Shown piece by piece: positions 32,486 through 42,605 of a DNA stretch of 64,000 nucleotides. The DNA comes from Actinomyces massiliensis 4401292 (GTDB taxonomy: Bacteria; Actinomycetota; Actinomycetes; Actinomycetales; Actinomycetaceae). The stretch covers positions 1,373,217 to 1,437,216 of the forward strand of contig NZ_JH711481.1 in NCBI RefSeq assembly GCF_000269805.1. The letters are read 5' to 3'. The first letter of the stretch is position 1, and the number at the start of each line of letters is the position of its first letter. The notes under the pieces were generated by a model. It saw only the letters and a program-made list of their open reading frames with translations. It was not told where the DNA came from and made no database searches. The position numbers and the translations under genes are program-made.

Positions 32486-32925
32486 TTGTCGCTGATTACT
32501 ACTGATTACTGAGCTCCCTGAGCACGGGCGCTCCTGAGTGCGGGCTCGTCGGACTCGCCGGGGCGGGCCCTCGACAATGCGCATACGTGCGAGTGAGGGC
32601 AGTGGCGAGAAACACGGAACCGCTCTCGCCCTGGGATGGCGGGCCATGCTGTTGAGCGCGTAATCTGACCGATGGTGCCCGAGCGCGGGTTGCCACTTCT
32701 CTCTCCGTTCCCAGCGACGGCGGCCCGGTGGGCCCCTCGTGACGCGGGTCTGCCGCGGCGGGAACCGACGGGCCCCTCCACGGGGCTCCGGACGCGGCGT
32801 ATTGGATGAACCGATCGCGGTGGACCGGCCCGACTCCGTGGGGGCGTGCGCGCCTCACGGGGGGAGCGGGGCCGGTGCGCGGGCAGCACAACCATCCAGA
32901 TGCACTTCACTATGGAGATTGAGTA
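32486..32925. other. 440-bp gap upstream of rpsL
   Basis: No supported gene. Short direct repeats CTGATTACT lie at 32492 and 32502, right after the last accessory gene. An imperfect repeat (GCTCCCTGAGCACGGGC and GCTCCTGAGTGCGGGC) follows. The rpsL promoter should be here, but no convincing -35/-10 pair was found by eye. I see no clean terminator for the accessory block. Confidence 0.5.
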
Positions 32926-33300
32926 GTGCCTACAATTCAGCAGCTGGTCCGCAAGGGCCGCTCGACCAAGCGCTCGTCGTCCAAGACGCCGGCGCTCAAG
33001 TCCAGCCCGCAGCGCCGTGGCGTGTGCACCCGCGTGTACACCACCACTCCCAAGAAGCCGAACTCCGCCCTTCGTAAGGTCGCCCGTGTGCGCCTGTCGA
33101 CTGGTATTGAGGTCACCGCCTACATTCCCGGCGAGGGCCACAACCTTCAGGAGCACTCCATCGTGCTCGTCCGCGGTGGTCGTGTGAAGGACCTTCCCGG
33201 TGTCCGCTACCACATCGTGCGTGGCTCCCTCGACACCCAGGGTGTCAAGGGCCGTCAGCAGGCACGTTCCAAGTACGGCGCCAAGAAGGAGAAGAAGTAA
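32926..33300 (+). CDS. rpsL: 30S ribosomal protein S12
   Basis: 124 aa, GTG start after GGAG. The decoding-centre loops [10 protein letters not shown] and [14 protein letters not shown] are wild type, so the classic streptomycin-resistance substitutions at the equivalents of K43 and K88 are absent. S12 monitors codon-anticodon pairing in the 30S A site. Its stop overlaps the rpsG ATG by one base. Confidence 0.98.
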   Translation: MPTIQQLVRKGRSTKRSSSKTPALKSSPQRRGVCTRVYTTTPKKPNSALRKVARVRLSTGIEVTAYIPGEGHNLQEHSIVLVRGGRVKDLPGVRYHIVRGSLDTQGVKGRQQARSKYGAKKEKK

Positions 33301-33770
33301 TGCCTCGTAAGGGTCCCGCTCCCAGGCGCCCGCTCGCCGTCGACCCCGTCTACGGCTCGCCGGTCGTCACCCAGCTCGTCAACCGCGTTCTGCTAGACGG
33401 CAAGAAATCCACCGCTGAGCGCATCGTCTACGGCGCGCTGGAAGGTGTGCGCTCCAAGACGGACCAGGACCCGGTCTCCGTCCTCAAGCGGGCACTGGAC
33501 AACATCCGTCCCGCCCTGGAGGTCCGCTCCCGTCGTGTCGGCGGCGCGACCTACCAGGTCCCGGTCGAGGTGCGCCCCAACCGCGCCACCACCCTCGCAC
33601 TGCGCTGGCTCGTGGACTTCTCCCGCCAGCGCCGTGAGAACACCATGACCGAGCGTCTCATGAACGAGATCCTGGATGCCTCCAACGGCCTGGGCGCCGC
33701 GGTCAAGCGTCGCGAGGACATGCACCGGATGGCCGAGTCCAACAGGGCCTTCGCCCACTACCGCTGGTAA
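33300..33770 (+). CDS. rpsG: 30S ribosomal protein S7
   Basis: 156 aa, exact family length. The conserved PRKGPAPRR start, [12 protein letters not shown] and the [21 protein letters not shown] end are present. S7 nucleates assembly of the 30S head on 16S rRNA and is the usual translational regulator of the str operon. Start is coupled to rpsL through TAATG. Confidence 0.98.
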   Translation: MPRKGPAPRRPLAVDPVYGSPVVTQLVNRVLLDGKKSTAERIVYGALEGVRSKTDQDPVSVLKRALDNIRPALEVRSRRVGGATYQVPVEVRPNRATTLALRWLVDFSRQRRENTMTERLMNEILDASNGLGAAVKRREDMHRMAESNRAFAHYRW

Positions 33771-33851
33771 CAGCAGCGCCGGTCGGGGCCGTTTCCCGCC
33801 CGCCTCGACCGGCGTCCTCCTCACCACTCTCACGAACGAAGGACTTCACTA

Positions 33852-35993
33852 GTGGCACTCGACGTGCTGACCGACCTGAAGAAGGTCCGCAACATCGGCA
33901 TCATGGCCCATATCGATGCCGGCAAGACGACCGTGACAGAGCGCATCCTGTTCTACACGGGTATCAACTACAAGATCGGCGAGACGCACGACGGCGCCTC
34001 GACGATGGACTGGATGGAGCAGGAGCAGGAACGCGGCATCACCATCACCTCCGCGGCCACCACCTGTTTCTGGAAAGACAACCAGATCAACATCATCGAC
34101 ACCCCCGGCCACGTGGACTTCACGGTCGAGGTCGAGCGCTCCCTGCGCGTGCTCGACGGCGCCGTCGCGGTCTTCGACGGCAAGGAGGGCGTTGAGCCGC
34201 AGTCCGAGACGGTGTGGCGTCAGGCGGACAAGTACAACGTCCCGCGCATCTGCTACATCAACAAGATGGACAAGCTGGGAGCCGACTTCGAGTTCTCCGT
34301 CCGGACGATTCGTGATCGTCTCCACGCCACCCCGATCGTTCTCAACTTCCCGATCGGCGCCGAGAGCGAGTTCTCCGGCCTCGTCGACGTCCTGGAGATG
34401 CGGGCCATCCGCTTCCCTGAGAAGGACGCCGACGGCAAGGACACCCGCGGCTCCGTCGTCGAGTACGAGGAGATTCCCTCCGAGCTCGTTGCCAGGGCCG
34501 AGGAGCTGCGCGGCGAGCTCCTCGAGACGGTCGCCGAGGCCGACGACACCCTCATGGAGAAGTACCTCGAGGGTGAGGAGCTCACCGTCGCCGAGCTCAA
34601 GTCCGGCATCCGCAAGCTCACCGTGGCCGGCGCGGCCTTCCCGGTCCTGGCCGGGTCCGCCTTCAAGAACAAGGGTATCCAGCCCGTGCTCGACGCAGTC
34701 CTGGACTATCTGCCCTCCCCGCTCGACATCCCCGACGTCGAGGGTCACGCCGTCGGCAACGAGGAGGAGGTGCTCACCCGGCCGGCCGACGAGAAGGCCC
34801 CCTTCTCCGCCCTGGTCCATAAGGTGGCCACCCACCCCTTCTACGGCAAGCTCGTCTACGTGCGCGTCTACTCCGGCAAAGTTGCGCAGGGCGAGATGGT
34901 CCTCAACGCCACCAAGGGCAAGAAGGAGCGCATCGGCAAGCTCTTCCAGATGCACTCCAACAAGGAGAATCCGGTCGAGCAGGCCCATGCCGGCCACATC
35001 TACGCGTTCATCGGCCTCAAGGACGTCACCACCGGCGACACCCTGTGCGCCCAGAGCGCGCCGATCATTCTGGAGTCCATGACGTTCCCGGACCCTGTGA
35101 TCCACGTGGCCATCGAGCCCAAGACCAAGAGCGACCAGGAGAAGCTGGGCATCGCAATCCAGAAGCTCTCCGAGGAGGATCCGACCTTCACCGTCAGGCT
35201 CGACGAGGAGACCGGCCAGACCGTCATCGGCGGTATGGGCGAGCTCCACCTGGACGTCTTCGTGGACCGCATGCGTCGCGAGTTCAAGGTCGAGGCGAAT
35301 GTCGGCAACCCGATGGTCGCCTACCGCGAGACCATTCGCCGTAAGGTCGAGAAGGTCGAGTACACCCACAAGAAGCAGACTGGTGGCTCTGGCCAGTTCG
35401 CCAAGGTGCAAATGGCTTTCGAGCCTCTGGTCGCCGACGAGGCCGCCGAGACCGCTGACGGGGAGAAGGCGCACTACGAGTTCGTCAACGCCGTTACCGG
35501 CGGCCGCGTGCCCCGCGAGTACATCCCCAGTGTTGACGCGGGTGTTCAGGACGCCATGCTCACCGGCGTCCTGGCCGGCTACCCGATGGTGGACGTCAAG
35601 GCGACCCTCGTCGATGGCGGATACCACGAGGTCGACTCCTCCGAGATGGCCTTCAAGATCGCGGGTTCCATGGCCTTCAAGGAAGGCGCCAAGAAGGCCT
35701 CGCCGGTCCTTCTCGAGCCCGTCATGGCCGTTGAGGTCCGCACGCCCGAGGAGTACATGGGCGACGTCATCGGCGACCTCAACTCCCGTCGCGGCATGAT
35801 CCAGTCGATGGAGGACGCCGTCGGCGTCAAGGTCGTCAAGGCCGCCGTGCCGCTGTCGGAGATGTTCGGCTATGTCGGCGATCTGCGCTCCAAGACGCAG
35901 GGACGCGCCGTGTACTCGATGAGCTTCGACTCCTATGCCGAAGTTCCCAGGAACGTCGCGGACGAGATCATCGCCAAGGCAAAGGGCGAGTGA
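33852..35993 (+). CDS. fusA: elongation factor G
   Basis: 713 aa, GTG start with GAAGGA upstream. GTPase motifs are AHIDAGKTT (G1), DTPGHVDF (G3) and NKMDKLG (G4). Domain IV includes the GGSGQFAKV and [19 protein letters not shown] segments. It drives translocation and, with RRF, ribosome recycling. It is placed between rpsG and tuf, the standard str-operon order. Confidence 0.98.
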   Translation: MALDVLTDLKKVRNIGIMAHIDAGKTTVTERILFYTGINYKIGETHDGASTMDWMEQEQERGITITSAATTCFWKDNQINIIDTPGHVDFTVEVERSLRVLDGAVAVFDGKEGVEPQSETVWRQADKYNVPRICYINKMDKLGADFEFSVRTIRDRLHATPIVLNFPIGAESEFSGLVDVLEMRAIRFPEKDADGKDTRGSVVEYEEIPSELVARAEELRGELLETVAEADDTLMEKYLEGEELTVAELKSGIRKLTVAGAAFPVLAGSAFKNKGIQPVLDAVLDYLPSPLDIPDVEGHAVGNEEEVLTRPADEKAPFSALVHKVATHPFYGKLVYVRVYSGKVAQGEMVLNATKGKKERIGKLFQMHSNKENPVEQAHAGHIYAFIGLKDVTTGDTLCAQSAPIILESMTFPDPVIHVAIEPKTKSDQEKLGIAIQKLSEEDPTFTVRLDEETGQTVIGGMGELHLDVFVDRMRREFKVEANVGNPMVAYRETIRRKVEKVEYTHKKQTGGSGQFAKVQMAFEPLVADEAAETADGEKAHYEFVNAVTGGRVPREYIPSVDAGVQDAMLTGVLAGYPMVDVKATLVDGGYHEVDSSEMAFKIAGSMAFKEGAKKASPVLLEPVMAVEVRTPEEYMGDVIGDLNSRRGMIQSMEDAVGVKVVKAAVPLSEMFGYVGDLRSKTQGRAVYSMSFDSYAEVPRNVADEIIAKAKGE

Positions 35994-36177
35994 TTTCCTC
36001 TTCCGGGGCCGGAGGCGATTCGCGTTCGGCCCCGGAGCCCCGGCACCGCGTCCGAGGCACCCCATTTCAGTAAGATTTCCAACAATCCATCCGTAGAGAC
36101 TCTTTGCGTCACCACGGCTAGCATGGTCTTAGTCGAGTCACGACGAAGAGAACTACCCGAGTCCCAGGAGGACACCA

Positions 36178-37368
36178 GTGGCCAAGGCCAAGTTCGAGCG
36201 GAACAAGCCGCACGTCAACATCGGAACGATCGGTCACGTCGACCACGGCAAGACGACGCTGACCGCTGCGATCTCCAAGGTTCTGCACGATGAGTACCCC
36301 GAGCTGAACCCCTTCACCCCCTTCGACGAGATCGACAAGGCTCCCGAGGAGCGCCAGCGCGGTATCACGATCAATATCGCGCACGTCGAGTACGAGACCG
36401 AGAAGCGTCACTACGCTCACGTCGACGCCCCCGGCCACGCCGACTACATCAAGAACATGATCACCGGTGCGGCCCAGATGGATGGCGCCATCCTCGTCGT
36501 CGCCGCCACTGACGGCCCCATGGCCCAGACCCGCGAGCACGTCCTGCTCGCCCGTCAGGTCGGCGTGCCGGTCCTCCTGGTCGCCCTCAACAAGTGCGAC
36601 ATGGTTGAGGACGAGGAGCTCCTCGAGCTCGTCGAGATGGAGGTTCGCGAGCTGCTGTCCTCCCAGGAGTACAACGGCGACGAGGCCCCCGTCATCCGCG
36701 TCTCCGCTTTCAAGGCCCTTGAGGGCGACGCCGAGTGGACTCCGAAGATCAAGGAGCTCATGGACGCGGTCGACGAGTACATCCCGACCCCGCAGCGCGA
36801 CATGGACAAGCCGTTCCTCATGCCGATTGAGGACGTCTTCACCATCACCGGTCGCGGCACCGTCGTCACCGGCCGTGTCGAGCGCGGCAAGCTCCCGATC
36901 AACTCCGAGGTGGAGATCCTCGGTATCCGGGACGCCCAGAAGACCACGGTCACCGGTATCGAGATGTTCCACAAGGCCATGGACGAGGCCTGGGCCGGCG
37001 AGAACTGCGGTCTGCTCCTGCGCGGCACCCGTCGTGAGGACGTCGAGCGCGGTCAGGTTGTCGCCAAGCCCGGCTCCATCACCCCGCACACCGAGTTCGA
37101 GGGCCACGTCTACATCCTCACCAAGGATGAGGGCGGTCGTCACAACCCCTTCTACTCGAACTACCGTCCGCAGTTCTACTTCCGGACCACGGACGTCACC
37201 GGCGTCATCACCCTCCCCGAGGGCACCGAGATGGTCATGCCCGGCGACACCACCGAGATGAGCGTTCAGCTGATCCAGCCGATCGCCATGGAGGAGGGCC
37301 TCGGCTTCGCCATCCGTGAGGGTGGACGCACCGTCGGCTCCGGCCGTGTCACCAAGATCGTCAAGTGA
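36178..37368 (+). CDS. tuf: elongation factor Tu
   Basis: 396 aa, GTG start after CAGGAGG. GTPase motifs [17 protein letters not shown] and NKCDMV, and the effector segment [12 protein letters not shown], are intact. It delivers aminoacyl-tRNA to the ribosome. The 184-base gap after fusA may contain a separate tuf promoter. A classic T-tract terminator follows, ending the str operon. Confidence 0.99.
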   Translation: MAKAKFERNKPHVNIGTIGHVDHGKTTLTAAISKVLHDEYPELNPFTPFDEIDKAPEERQRGITINIAHVEYETEKRHYAHVDAPGHADYIKNMITGAAQMDGAILVVAATDGPMAQTREHVLLARQVGVPVLLVALNKCDMVEDEELLELVEMEVRELLSSQEYNGDEAPVIRVSAFKALEGDAEWTPKIKELMDAVDEYIPTPQRDMDKPFLMPIEDVFTITGRGTVVTGRVERGKLPINSEVEILGIRDAQKTTVTGIEMFHKAMDEAWAGENCGLLLRGTRREDVERGQVVAKPGSITPHTEFEGHVYILTKDEGGRHNPFYSNYRPQFYFRTTDVTGVITLPEGTEMVMPGDTTEMSVQLIQPIAMEEGLGFAIREGGRTVGSGRVTKIVK

Positions 37369-37419
37369 TGATCTAACGTCCAAGGGCTTGCCGTTGTTGA
37401 ACGGCTGAGTCTTATGCAG

Positions 37420-37467
37420 AGTTCCCTCTCTGCTGACCAATATGGTCGGCAGAGAGGGAACTTTTTT
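37420..37467 (+). terminator. tuf Rho-independent terminator
   Basis: 14-bp perfect stem (AGTTCCCTCTCTGC with its complement), continued by a 5-bp inner stem GACCA/TGGTC around a 3-nt loop and then six T. The best terminator in the window. Confidence 0.96.
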
Positions 37468-37468
37468 C

Positions 37469-37847
37469 TGCGCGGACGAGCGTCGGCGTTTGCCGTTGCT
37501 GAATCGCAGCCCTAACGCGATCGCCTCGAGACTGCCGGAACAGGATCGTCTAATACACTCGCCGCATACCTGAATGGATGCTCGTCGCTTTGCGGTTCGG
37601 CGAGCTGATCGATTTTTATGCTGCTCCCGGCGGATCTATTGGAGCTTGGCCGTTTCAGGTATTTTGAGGATTTTCTGCATGCCTGGCGAGAACTCGATAT
37701 CTGTAAACGAATCGATACTGCATTGAAGCTGTACTGAAATCGAATTTAGTGCTATCGGCTCAAGATCGGGAATATGATTTCCGCGTTCCCCTCAGTAGAT
37801 CAATCGTAGAGCAGGCTCGCGCCCTCAGATTGCATTGGAGTTTTCGA
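37469..37847. other. AT-richer leader region of the fimbrial operon
   Basis: No gene. The base composition is clearly more AT-rich than elsewhere. It must hold the fimbrial promoter. The motif TTGCCGTTGYTGAA occurs here and just before the tuf terminator. Confidence 0.55.
37723..37778 (+). promoter_or_regulatory. candidate fimbrial operon promoter elements
   Basis: TATGAT at 37773-37778 is a good -10 (5 of 6) but has no clear -35. Alternatively TTGAAG at 37723-37728 pairs with TTTAGT at 37745-37750 over a 16-base spacer. Either would give a leader of under about 100 bases to the GTG start. Confidence 0.3.
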
Positions 37848-40712
37848 GTGATTCGTTCTCGTTCGGCGAGGCTATACCGCCGTGTCGTGAGTCTCATCGC
37901 TGTGTGCAGCGCCGGCGCAGCTCTTGCACTTGGCCCAAGCGTCGTTCCCACCTCGGCCTCTGCGGCCCCCGGAGCCGGAGGGGCTCTCCCCGCGGTTTTC
38001 GCGACCGGAGGCTCGGGCCGCTATGTCGATACCATTCAGTGGCTCCAGTGGGGTGACTACGAGACCCAGTTCAAGGGTCAGGCGAAGCCGAATGTTCCCG
38101 TACTCGACTACGGGCAGACTAAGGATTTCGTCAACCAGCGGGACCTGGGCGATGCCGGCCAGCTCATGACCACCTGCACCCTGTCCAACCTCCAGCACCT
38201 CGGTCACTCTCCCGATCTGTCCGACCAGCAGTCCAAGGGCCCGCTGGTGGCCACTATTCCCGGCGCCTGGGCGGGTGATGCCCTCGACAATCTCTATAAC
38301 GTCGGTGGTCCCGGGCAGTGGAGTGACGGCAGCGAGACCTGGCACAGCGGCCTGACCTATCCCACCGATTACGTCAATAAGAATCAGATGGCCATCGGAC
38401 TGGCCAATGGATACGCCTATAACGGAGGTAATACCTGGGACGGGAAGAAGTGGGGAACGCCCGGTTCGAGTACCGAGCCGACCGGTTATGCCGCTCGGGT
38501 GAGCGTGGACTACTCCTGCACGGCCGAGCTCCACGCTCCGGACGGCAGCGTGAAGCCCGTTCCCGTTGCGGGCCTCGTCTTCGCTGATGCGGAGGCCTCA
38601 TCGCGGCGCTACGGGATCAAGTCGTGGGCGACTACGGAGTGGACTGATGAGTGGATCCAGGCCAATACCGATCAGGACGTGACGTGGCGCGTCCTGGACA
38701 CCATGCGCTCCGATCCCTGCGTCTCCAGGAATACCGGCAAGCAGGTGACCACCGATGCCGAGGTCTCCGACGGCGGCCACACCCTGCGCCTGATGCCCAG
38801 TGATGAGGAATGCGTCTACCAGAGCGGAGGGAGTTACAGCCGTCCCAACGGCCTGGGCGGGCCAGACGCCGTCATGTTCATGGAGGGCGCCACCAAGGCG
38901 ACGGTCACAATGCAGGGCTCCGGATACTCCGCCGTGGCGCTGGGCCTGATCGTCGCCACCGACTTCGGCGATGCTCCCGAGTCCTACGGCTACTCCGGCG
39001 CGCTCTTCCAGCCCAAGTGGAAGGGCGGCGAGGTCTCCGCAACGACGGACGCCTTCGGAGTGCAGCCCCAGGCCACCATGTATCTGGACCAGAGCGCTCC
39101 TCGCCTGGGAGAGCACATCGACGCCGAAGGCCGGCAGATATTCAGCGCTGACGCCCGCGGCGACGACGACAACGCCCTCTTCGACGACGAGGACGGCATC
39201 GACACGACGTTATGGGACGGCGGCATACGAACGGCGCCCGGTGCGACTCATACCGAGAGTCTCACCTGCGAGGGAGCCGGGAAGATCGCCGGATGGATCG
39301 ATTGGAACAACAACGGCGCCTTCGACGACACCGAGAAGAGCGATGAGGTGCCATGCACGGGCAATAGCGCGACGCTCAGCTGGAAGGTCCCGTCGGACGT
39401 CACGAACACCGTGCGCAGTGTGGATGATGAGGCCGGTTCCAGGCCGGACAGTTATATGCGCGTGCGCATGACCAAGGACAATGACGGCAACGACCAGAAA
39501 CCCACGGGTATTACCGCCACCGGTGAGGTCGAGGACTACAAGGTCTCCATCCGCATTCCCACTATCCAGCTCAACAAGAATGTGGACAACAGCCAGGCTT
39601 CTGATGAGGCTCCGGGCCTGTCTGTGGACCAGTGGACTGTTGAGGCCCAGTCTGGAGACGTCACTCGCTCGGGTCAGGGCACCACGGGCGATCCCCAGTC
39701 CATCCCCCAGGGCGAGGTAAAGCTGTCCGAGAAGTCGGATAATCCGGAGGCCGCCGGTTATCAGCCCGGCCAGTGGACGTGTCAGGAGACCCCGGGCACC
39801 AATGGGGAGAACTACTCCTCTGCCGTCGGCGATTCCAGTGACGGCGAGGCGACGCTGACGGTCAACAACCAGGACCGTGTCACTTGCGACATCACCAACA
39901 TCGCTCAACCGGGCTCTTTGACATGGAAGAAGCTCGATGCCGATGAGACGACCCCTCTTGGCGGATCGGAGTGGACCCTGTCGGGGCCGGAGGTTCCTCC
40001 GGACGCCCGTGTCACCGACTGCGTCGACACCTGCGGTTCGGGCGCCTATGACGACCAGGATCCCGAGCCGGGGGCGTTCACCCTCACCGGCCTGAAGTGG
40101 GGCACCTACACGATCCAGGAGGCTCGAGCCCCGGAGGGCTATACCGCCGCCACCGGTGATTTCGCATTCACGCAGATCAAGGGCTCCGCCCTTGAGGGAA
40201 CGCTGGTTCCGGCCGAGGGCGTCGCGAACAACGGCGTCATCAACAAGCGGCTCATCGGGTCAGTGGCCTGGAAGAAGATCGATGCGGACAACGACGCGCC
40301 GCTGTCCGGATCGACGTGGACCCTCACCGGGCCGGGCGTGCCCTCGGGCACGATAGTGGCCGACTGCGACCAGGATCCCTGCGAGGCGGGCGACTACAAG
40401 GACCAGGATCCCGTCGCCGGTTCCTTCAAGGTAGGCGGGCTGAACTGGAGCGACCAGGCGTACAGCCTCACGGAGAAGGAGGCCCCTGCCGGCTACAAGC
40501 TGGACAAGACCCGGCACGAGTTCACGATCTCGACGGACGCCCTTGACTACTCCTTCGACGAGGCCTTCAAGAATTCCAAGACCATCGTTCCCGGTCTGCC
40601 GCTGACCGGCGGGCTCGGTGCGGCCATATTCCTGATAGGCGGCGCGGTGCTCCTCATCCTCGCCGTGATCGCCGGAATCGTGAGGAGGCGCCGCTCGCAG
40701 ACCGTTCAGTAA
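37848..40712 (+). CDS. fimbrial tip adhesin, LPLTG-anchored (FimQ/FimB-like)
   Basis: 954 aa. The GTG at 37848, 7 bases after TTGGAG, gives a clean signal peptide (basic start, VVSLIAVCSAGAALALG, then ASA). The earlier in-frame ATG at 37749 would add an unlikely extension. The body contains a GEVED-type module (WIDWNNNGAFDD to GEVEDY, 559-564). Two Cna-B-like domains follow (from about 689 and 804), each with a KK near the start (TWKKLDAD, AWKKIDAD) and an E near EAPEGY/EAPAGY, able to form isopeptide bonds. The C-terminus has LPLTG (917-921), a hydrophobic stretch and RRRR. It is the first gene of the adhesin-pilin-sortase operon, the place of the tip protein in Actinomyces fimbriae. The receptor is not predictable. 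Confidence 0.92.
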   Translation: MIRSRSARLYRRVVSLIAVCSAGAALALGPSVVPTSASAAPGAGGALPAVFATGGSGRYVDTIQWLQWGDYETQFKGQAKPNVPVLDYGQTKDFVNQRDLGDAGQLMTTCTLSNLQHLGHSPDLSDQQSKGPLVATIPGAWAGDALDNLYNVGGPGQWSDGSETWHSGLTYPTDYVNKNQMAIGLANGYAYNGGNTWDGKKWGTPGSSTEPTGYAARVSVDYSCTAELHAPDGSVKPVPVAGLVFADAEASSRRYGIKSWATTEWTDEWIQANTDQDVTWRVLDTMRSDPCVSRNTGKQVTTDAEVSDGGHTLRLMPSDEECVYQSGGSYSRPNGLGGPDAVMFMEGATKATVTMQGSGYSAVALGLIVATDFGDAPESYGYSGALFQPKWKGGEVSATTDAFGVQPQATMYLDQSAPRLGEHIDAEGRQIFSADARGDDDNALFDDEDGIDTTLWDGGIRTAPGATHTESLTCEGAGKIAGWIDWNNNGAFDDTEKSDEVPCTGNSATLSWKVPSDVTNTVRSVDDEAGSRPDSYMRVRMTKDNDGNDQKPTGITATGEVEDYKVSIRIPTIQLNKNVDNSQASDEAPGLSVDQWTVEAQSGDVTRSGQGTTGDPQSIPQGEVKLSEKSDNPEAAGYQPGQWTCQETPGTNGENYSSAVGDSSDGEATLTVNNQDRVTCDITNIAQPGSLTWKKLDADETTPLGGSEWTLSGPEVPPDARVTDCVDTCGSGAYDDQDPEPGAFTLTGLKWGTYTIQEARAPEGYTAATGDFAFTQIKGSALEGTLVPAEGVANNGVINKRLIGSVAWKKIDADNDAPLSGSTWTLTGPGVPSGTIVADCDQDPCEAGDYKDQDPVAGSFKVGGLNWSDQAYSLTEKEAPAGYKLDKTRHEFTISTDALDYSFDEAFKNSKTIVPGLPLTGGLGAAIFLIGGAVLLILAVIAGIVRRRRSQTVQ

Positions 40713-40729
40713 GGACACACTCGGCTGCC

Positions 40730-40760
40730 TGATCGGGAGCCGCCCTCCGGCTCCCGATCA
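40730..40760 (+). terminator. intercistronic hairpin between tip and shaft pilin genes
   Basis: 13-bp perfect stem (TGATCGGGAGCCG with CGGCTCCCGATCA) and a 5-nt loop, 17 bases after the tip-gene stop and 125 bases before the shaft start. It could act as partial terminator or as mRNA 5' protection for the shaft message. Confidence 0.75.
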
Positions 40761-40885
40761 TGAGCACGACAACCGAGCGAAGCCCCGTCCCCGGGCGAGC
40801 GCTTTCCCTCGCTTCGTGTCCCCATCACCGCAATCCCCAGCATCCGCATGACTCTGTCGTGCACGATGAAAGGACAATCACAGCA

Positions 40886-42472
40886 ATGAATACGACTGCT
40901 CGCACCTTCGGGTGCAGGGTCGCTGCCGCCGTTGGAGCGTTCGCTCTCGCCTTTGTCGGCCTGGGCGGTACGACGACCACCGCCCGGGCTGCCGATCTCG
41001 GCAACATCGATTCGAGCCGAACCGGCTCGCTCCTCATTCACAAGCACGAGTCGGGCTCCCAGAGCGCTGACGGCACTCCTGACGGTCAGACGCCGTCGGG
41101 CGGCGCGGGCGTCGCCGACGTGGTCTTCACCGCGTACAAGATCACCAACCTGGATCTGACCACCCAGGCCGCTTGGGATGGGCTCAAGAACCAACAGGTT
41201 CCGGCCGACGCCTGCGGCGCCGACTACGCCAGCCCGTCGCTCGGCTCCTACACCTTCGACGGCGGCACGGCCAGCGGTTCGACCGACGCCCAGGGCGACA
41301 CGACGATCGGCGGCCTCCCGGTCGCGGCCTACCTCGTGTGCGAGACGAGTGCTCCCAGCACTGTCAAGACGAAGGCCGCTCCCTTCCTCGTGACGGTTCC
41401 CTTCCCGAACAACTCCACGAACGCCGCCAATGGCAATGGCGAGTGGCTCTACGACGTCAACGTCTACCCGAAGAACACCGTCGTGCTCGCTCCGTCCAAG
41501 GGCGTGGACGTGGCCGCCAACGGTCTGAAGACCGACAGCCAGGTCACCTTCCCGGTTACCGCGACGGTTCCAAGCATCGCTTCCACGGATTCGTTCAAGC
41601 ACTTCGTGATCAGCGACCCGTTGGATGCCAACCTCACGAGCGGCGACGTCGCCTCGGTGAAGGTCGACGGTCAGGACGTGGACAGCTCCTACTACTCGAT
41701 CACGCCCGGACAGACCGTCTCGCTCGGCTTCACCAAGGCGGGCCTGGCCTTCCTCAAGACCAAGCCGAACGCGACCGTCGAGGTCGTCTTCACCGCCAAG
41801 GTCGTCTCCGTTCCGGCGGGCGGTGTTATCGAGAACACCGCAACGCTGTATGTGGACACCGTCCCGCAGGGCGACCCGCCGGACACCCCGCCCCTCACGC
41901 CTCCGAGCGAGCCGGGCACGCCCACCAACAAGGTCGCCACATCCTGGGGCGACGTCAAGGTCAACAAGACCGATGCCGACAACAGCAAGTCCCTGAAGGG
42001 CGCGACCTTCCAGGTGTACAACGCCAAGGACCCGTACGCCGCCTCGTGCGACAACGCGGTCAAGGAGGGCTCTGCCATCTCAGTCGACGGCGCCACCGAG
42101 TTCACCTCGGACGACGACGGCGTGGTCTCCATCGCAGGCCTCTTCGTGGACAAGAAGAAGGGGGCGCCCAACGAGGACCCCGTCACTCCGGATCACGCCC
42201 AGCGCTGCTACGTCCTGGTTGAGACGGCCGCCCCTGCCGGCTACGTCCTGCCGGCCAACGCGGACACGCCGGTCACGGTCAAGGCCGGCCTCACCGCGAC
42301 CGGCACCTATGACCTGACGGTCACCAACTCCAAGCAGAATGTGCCCCAGCTCCCGCTCACGGGTGCCAATGGCCGTCTGCTGCTGATGGCGCTCGGCGCC
42401 ATTCTCGTCCTCGTCGCCGGAGGGGCGGCTCTCGTGGCCCGCTCCCGCAAGGAGCGCGAGCCGCAGAACTGA
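40886..42472 (+). CDS. major fimbrial shaft pilin (FimA/FimP-like)
   Basis: 528 aa. The ATG at 40886 follows AAAGGA by 9 bases and starts a signal peptide ending near ARA-A. The pilin motif WLYDVNVYPKN has its lysine at residue 196, the acceptor for sortase cross-linking. The E-box YVLVETAAPAGY has Glu at 446, and LPLTG is at 489-493, followed by a hydrophobic stretch and a basic tail. These three motifs define a polymerising shaft pilin. Subunits would be joined LPLT-to-Lys196 by the sortase encoded next. The upstream in-frame extension to 40760 lacks a ribosome-binding site. Confidence 0.95.
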   Translation: MNTTARTFGCRVAAAVGAFALAFVGLGGTTTTARAADLGNIDSSRTGSLLIHKHESGSQSADGTPDGQTPSGGAGVADVVFTAYKITNLDLTTQAAWDGLKNQQVPADACGADYASPSLGSYTFDGGTASGSTDAQGDTTIGGLPVAAYLVCETSAPSTVKTKAAPFLVTVPFPNNSTNAANGNGEWLYDVNVYPKNTVVLAPSKGVDVAANGLKTDSQVTFPVTATVPSIASTDSFKHFVISDPLDANLTSGDVASVKVDGQDVDSSYYSITPGQTVSLGFTKAGLAFLKTKPNATVEVVFTAKVVSVPAGGVIENTATLYVDTVPQGDPPDTPPLTPPSEPGTPTNKVATSWGDVKVNKTDADNSKSLKGATFQVYNAKDPYAASCDNAVKEGSAISVDGATEFTSDDDGVVSIAGLFVDKKKGAPNEDPVTPDHAQRCYVLVETAAPAGYVLPANADTPVTVKAGLTATGTYDLTVTNSKQNVPQLPLTGANGRLLLMALGAILVLVAGGAALVARSRKEREPQN

Positions 42473-42480
42473 GCATGCCC

Positions 42481-42517
42481 GTCGGCGCCGGTCGCGAATA
42501 CTCCGACCGGCGCCGAC
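42481..42517 (+). terminator. intercistronic hairpin 1 after shaft pilin
   Basis: 14-bp perfect stem (GTCGGCGCCGGTCG and complement) with a 9-nt loop, 8 bases after the pilin stop. Confidence 0.75.
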
Positions 42518-42543
42518 AGGTACTCGAGTCCTCACACCGATAC

Positions 42544-42578
42544 CGCGTGACGGGGAGGCGCCGCCTCCCCGTCACGCG
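42544..42578 (+). terminator. intercistronic hairpin 2, 35-bp palindrome before sortase
   Basis: Two 17-base arms around a single central base form a perfect palindrome, 27 bases before the sortase ATG. With hairpin 1 it should strongly reduce read-through from pilin into sortase. Confidence 0.75.
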
Positions 42579-42605
42579 TGCGCCCGTTACCAGGAGACCC
42601 GCCGC

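Noticed and set aside
33849-36065. 738-codon frame antisense to fusA
   Set aside because: Shadow of fusA for the same reasons.
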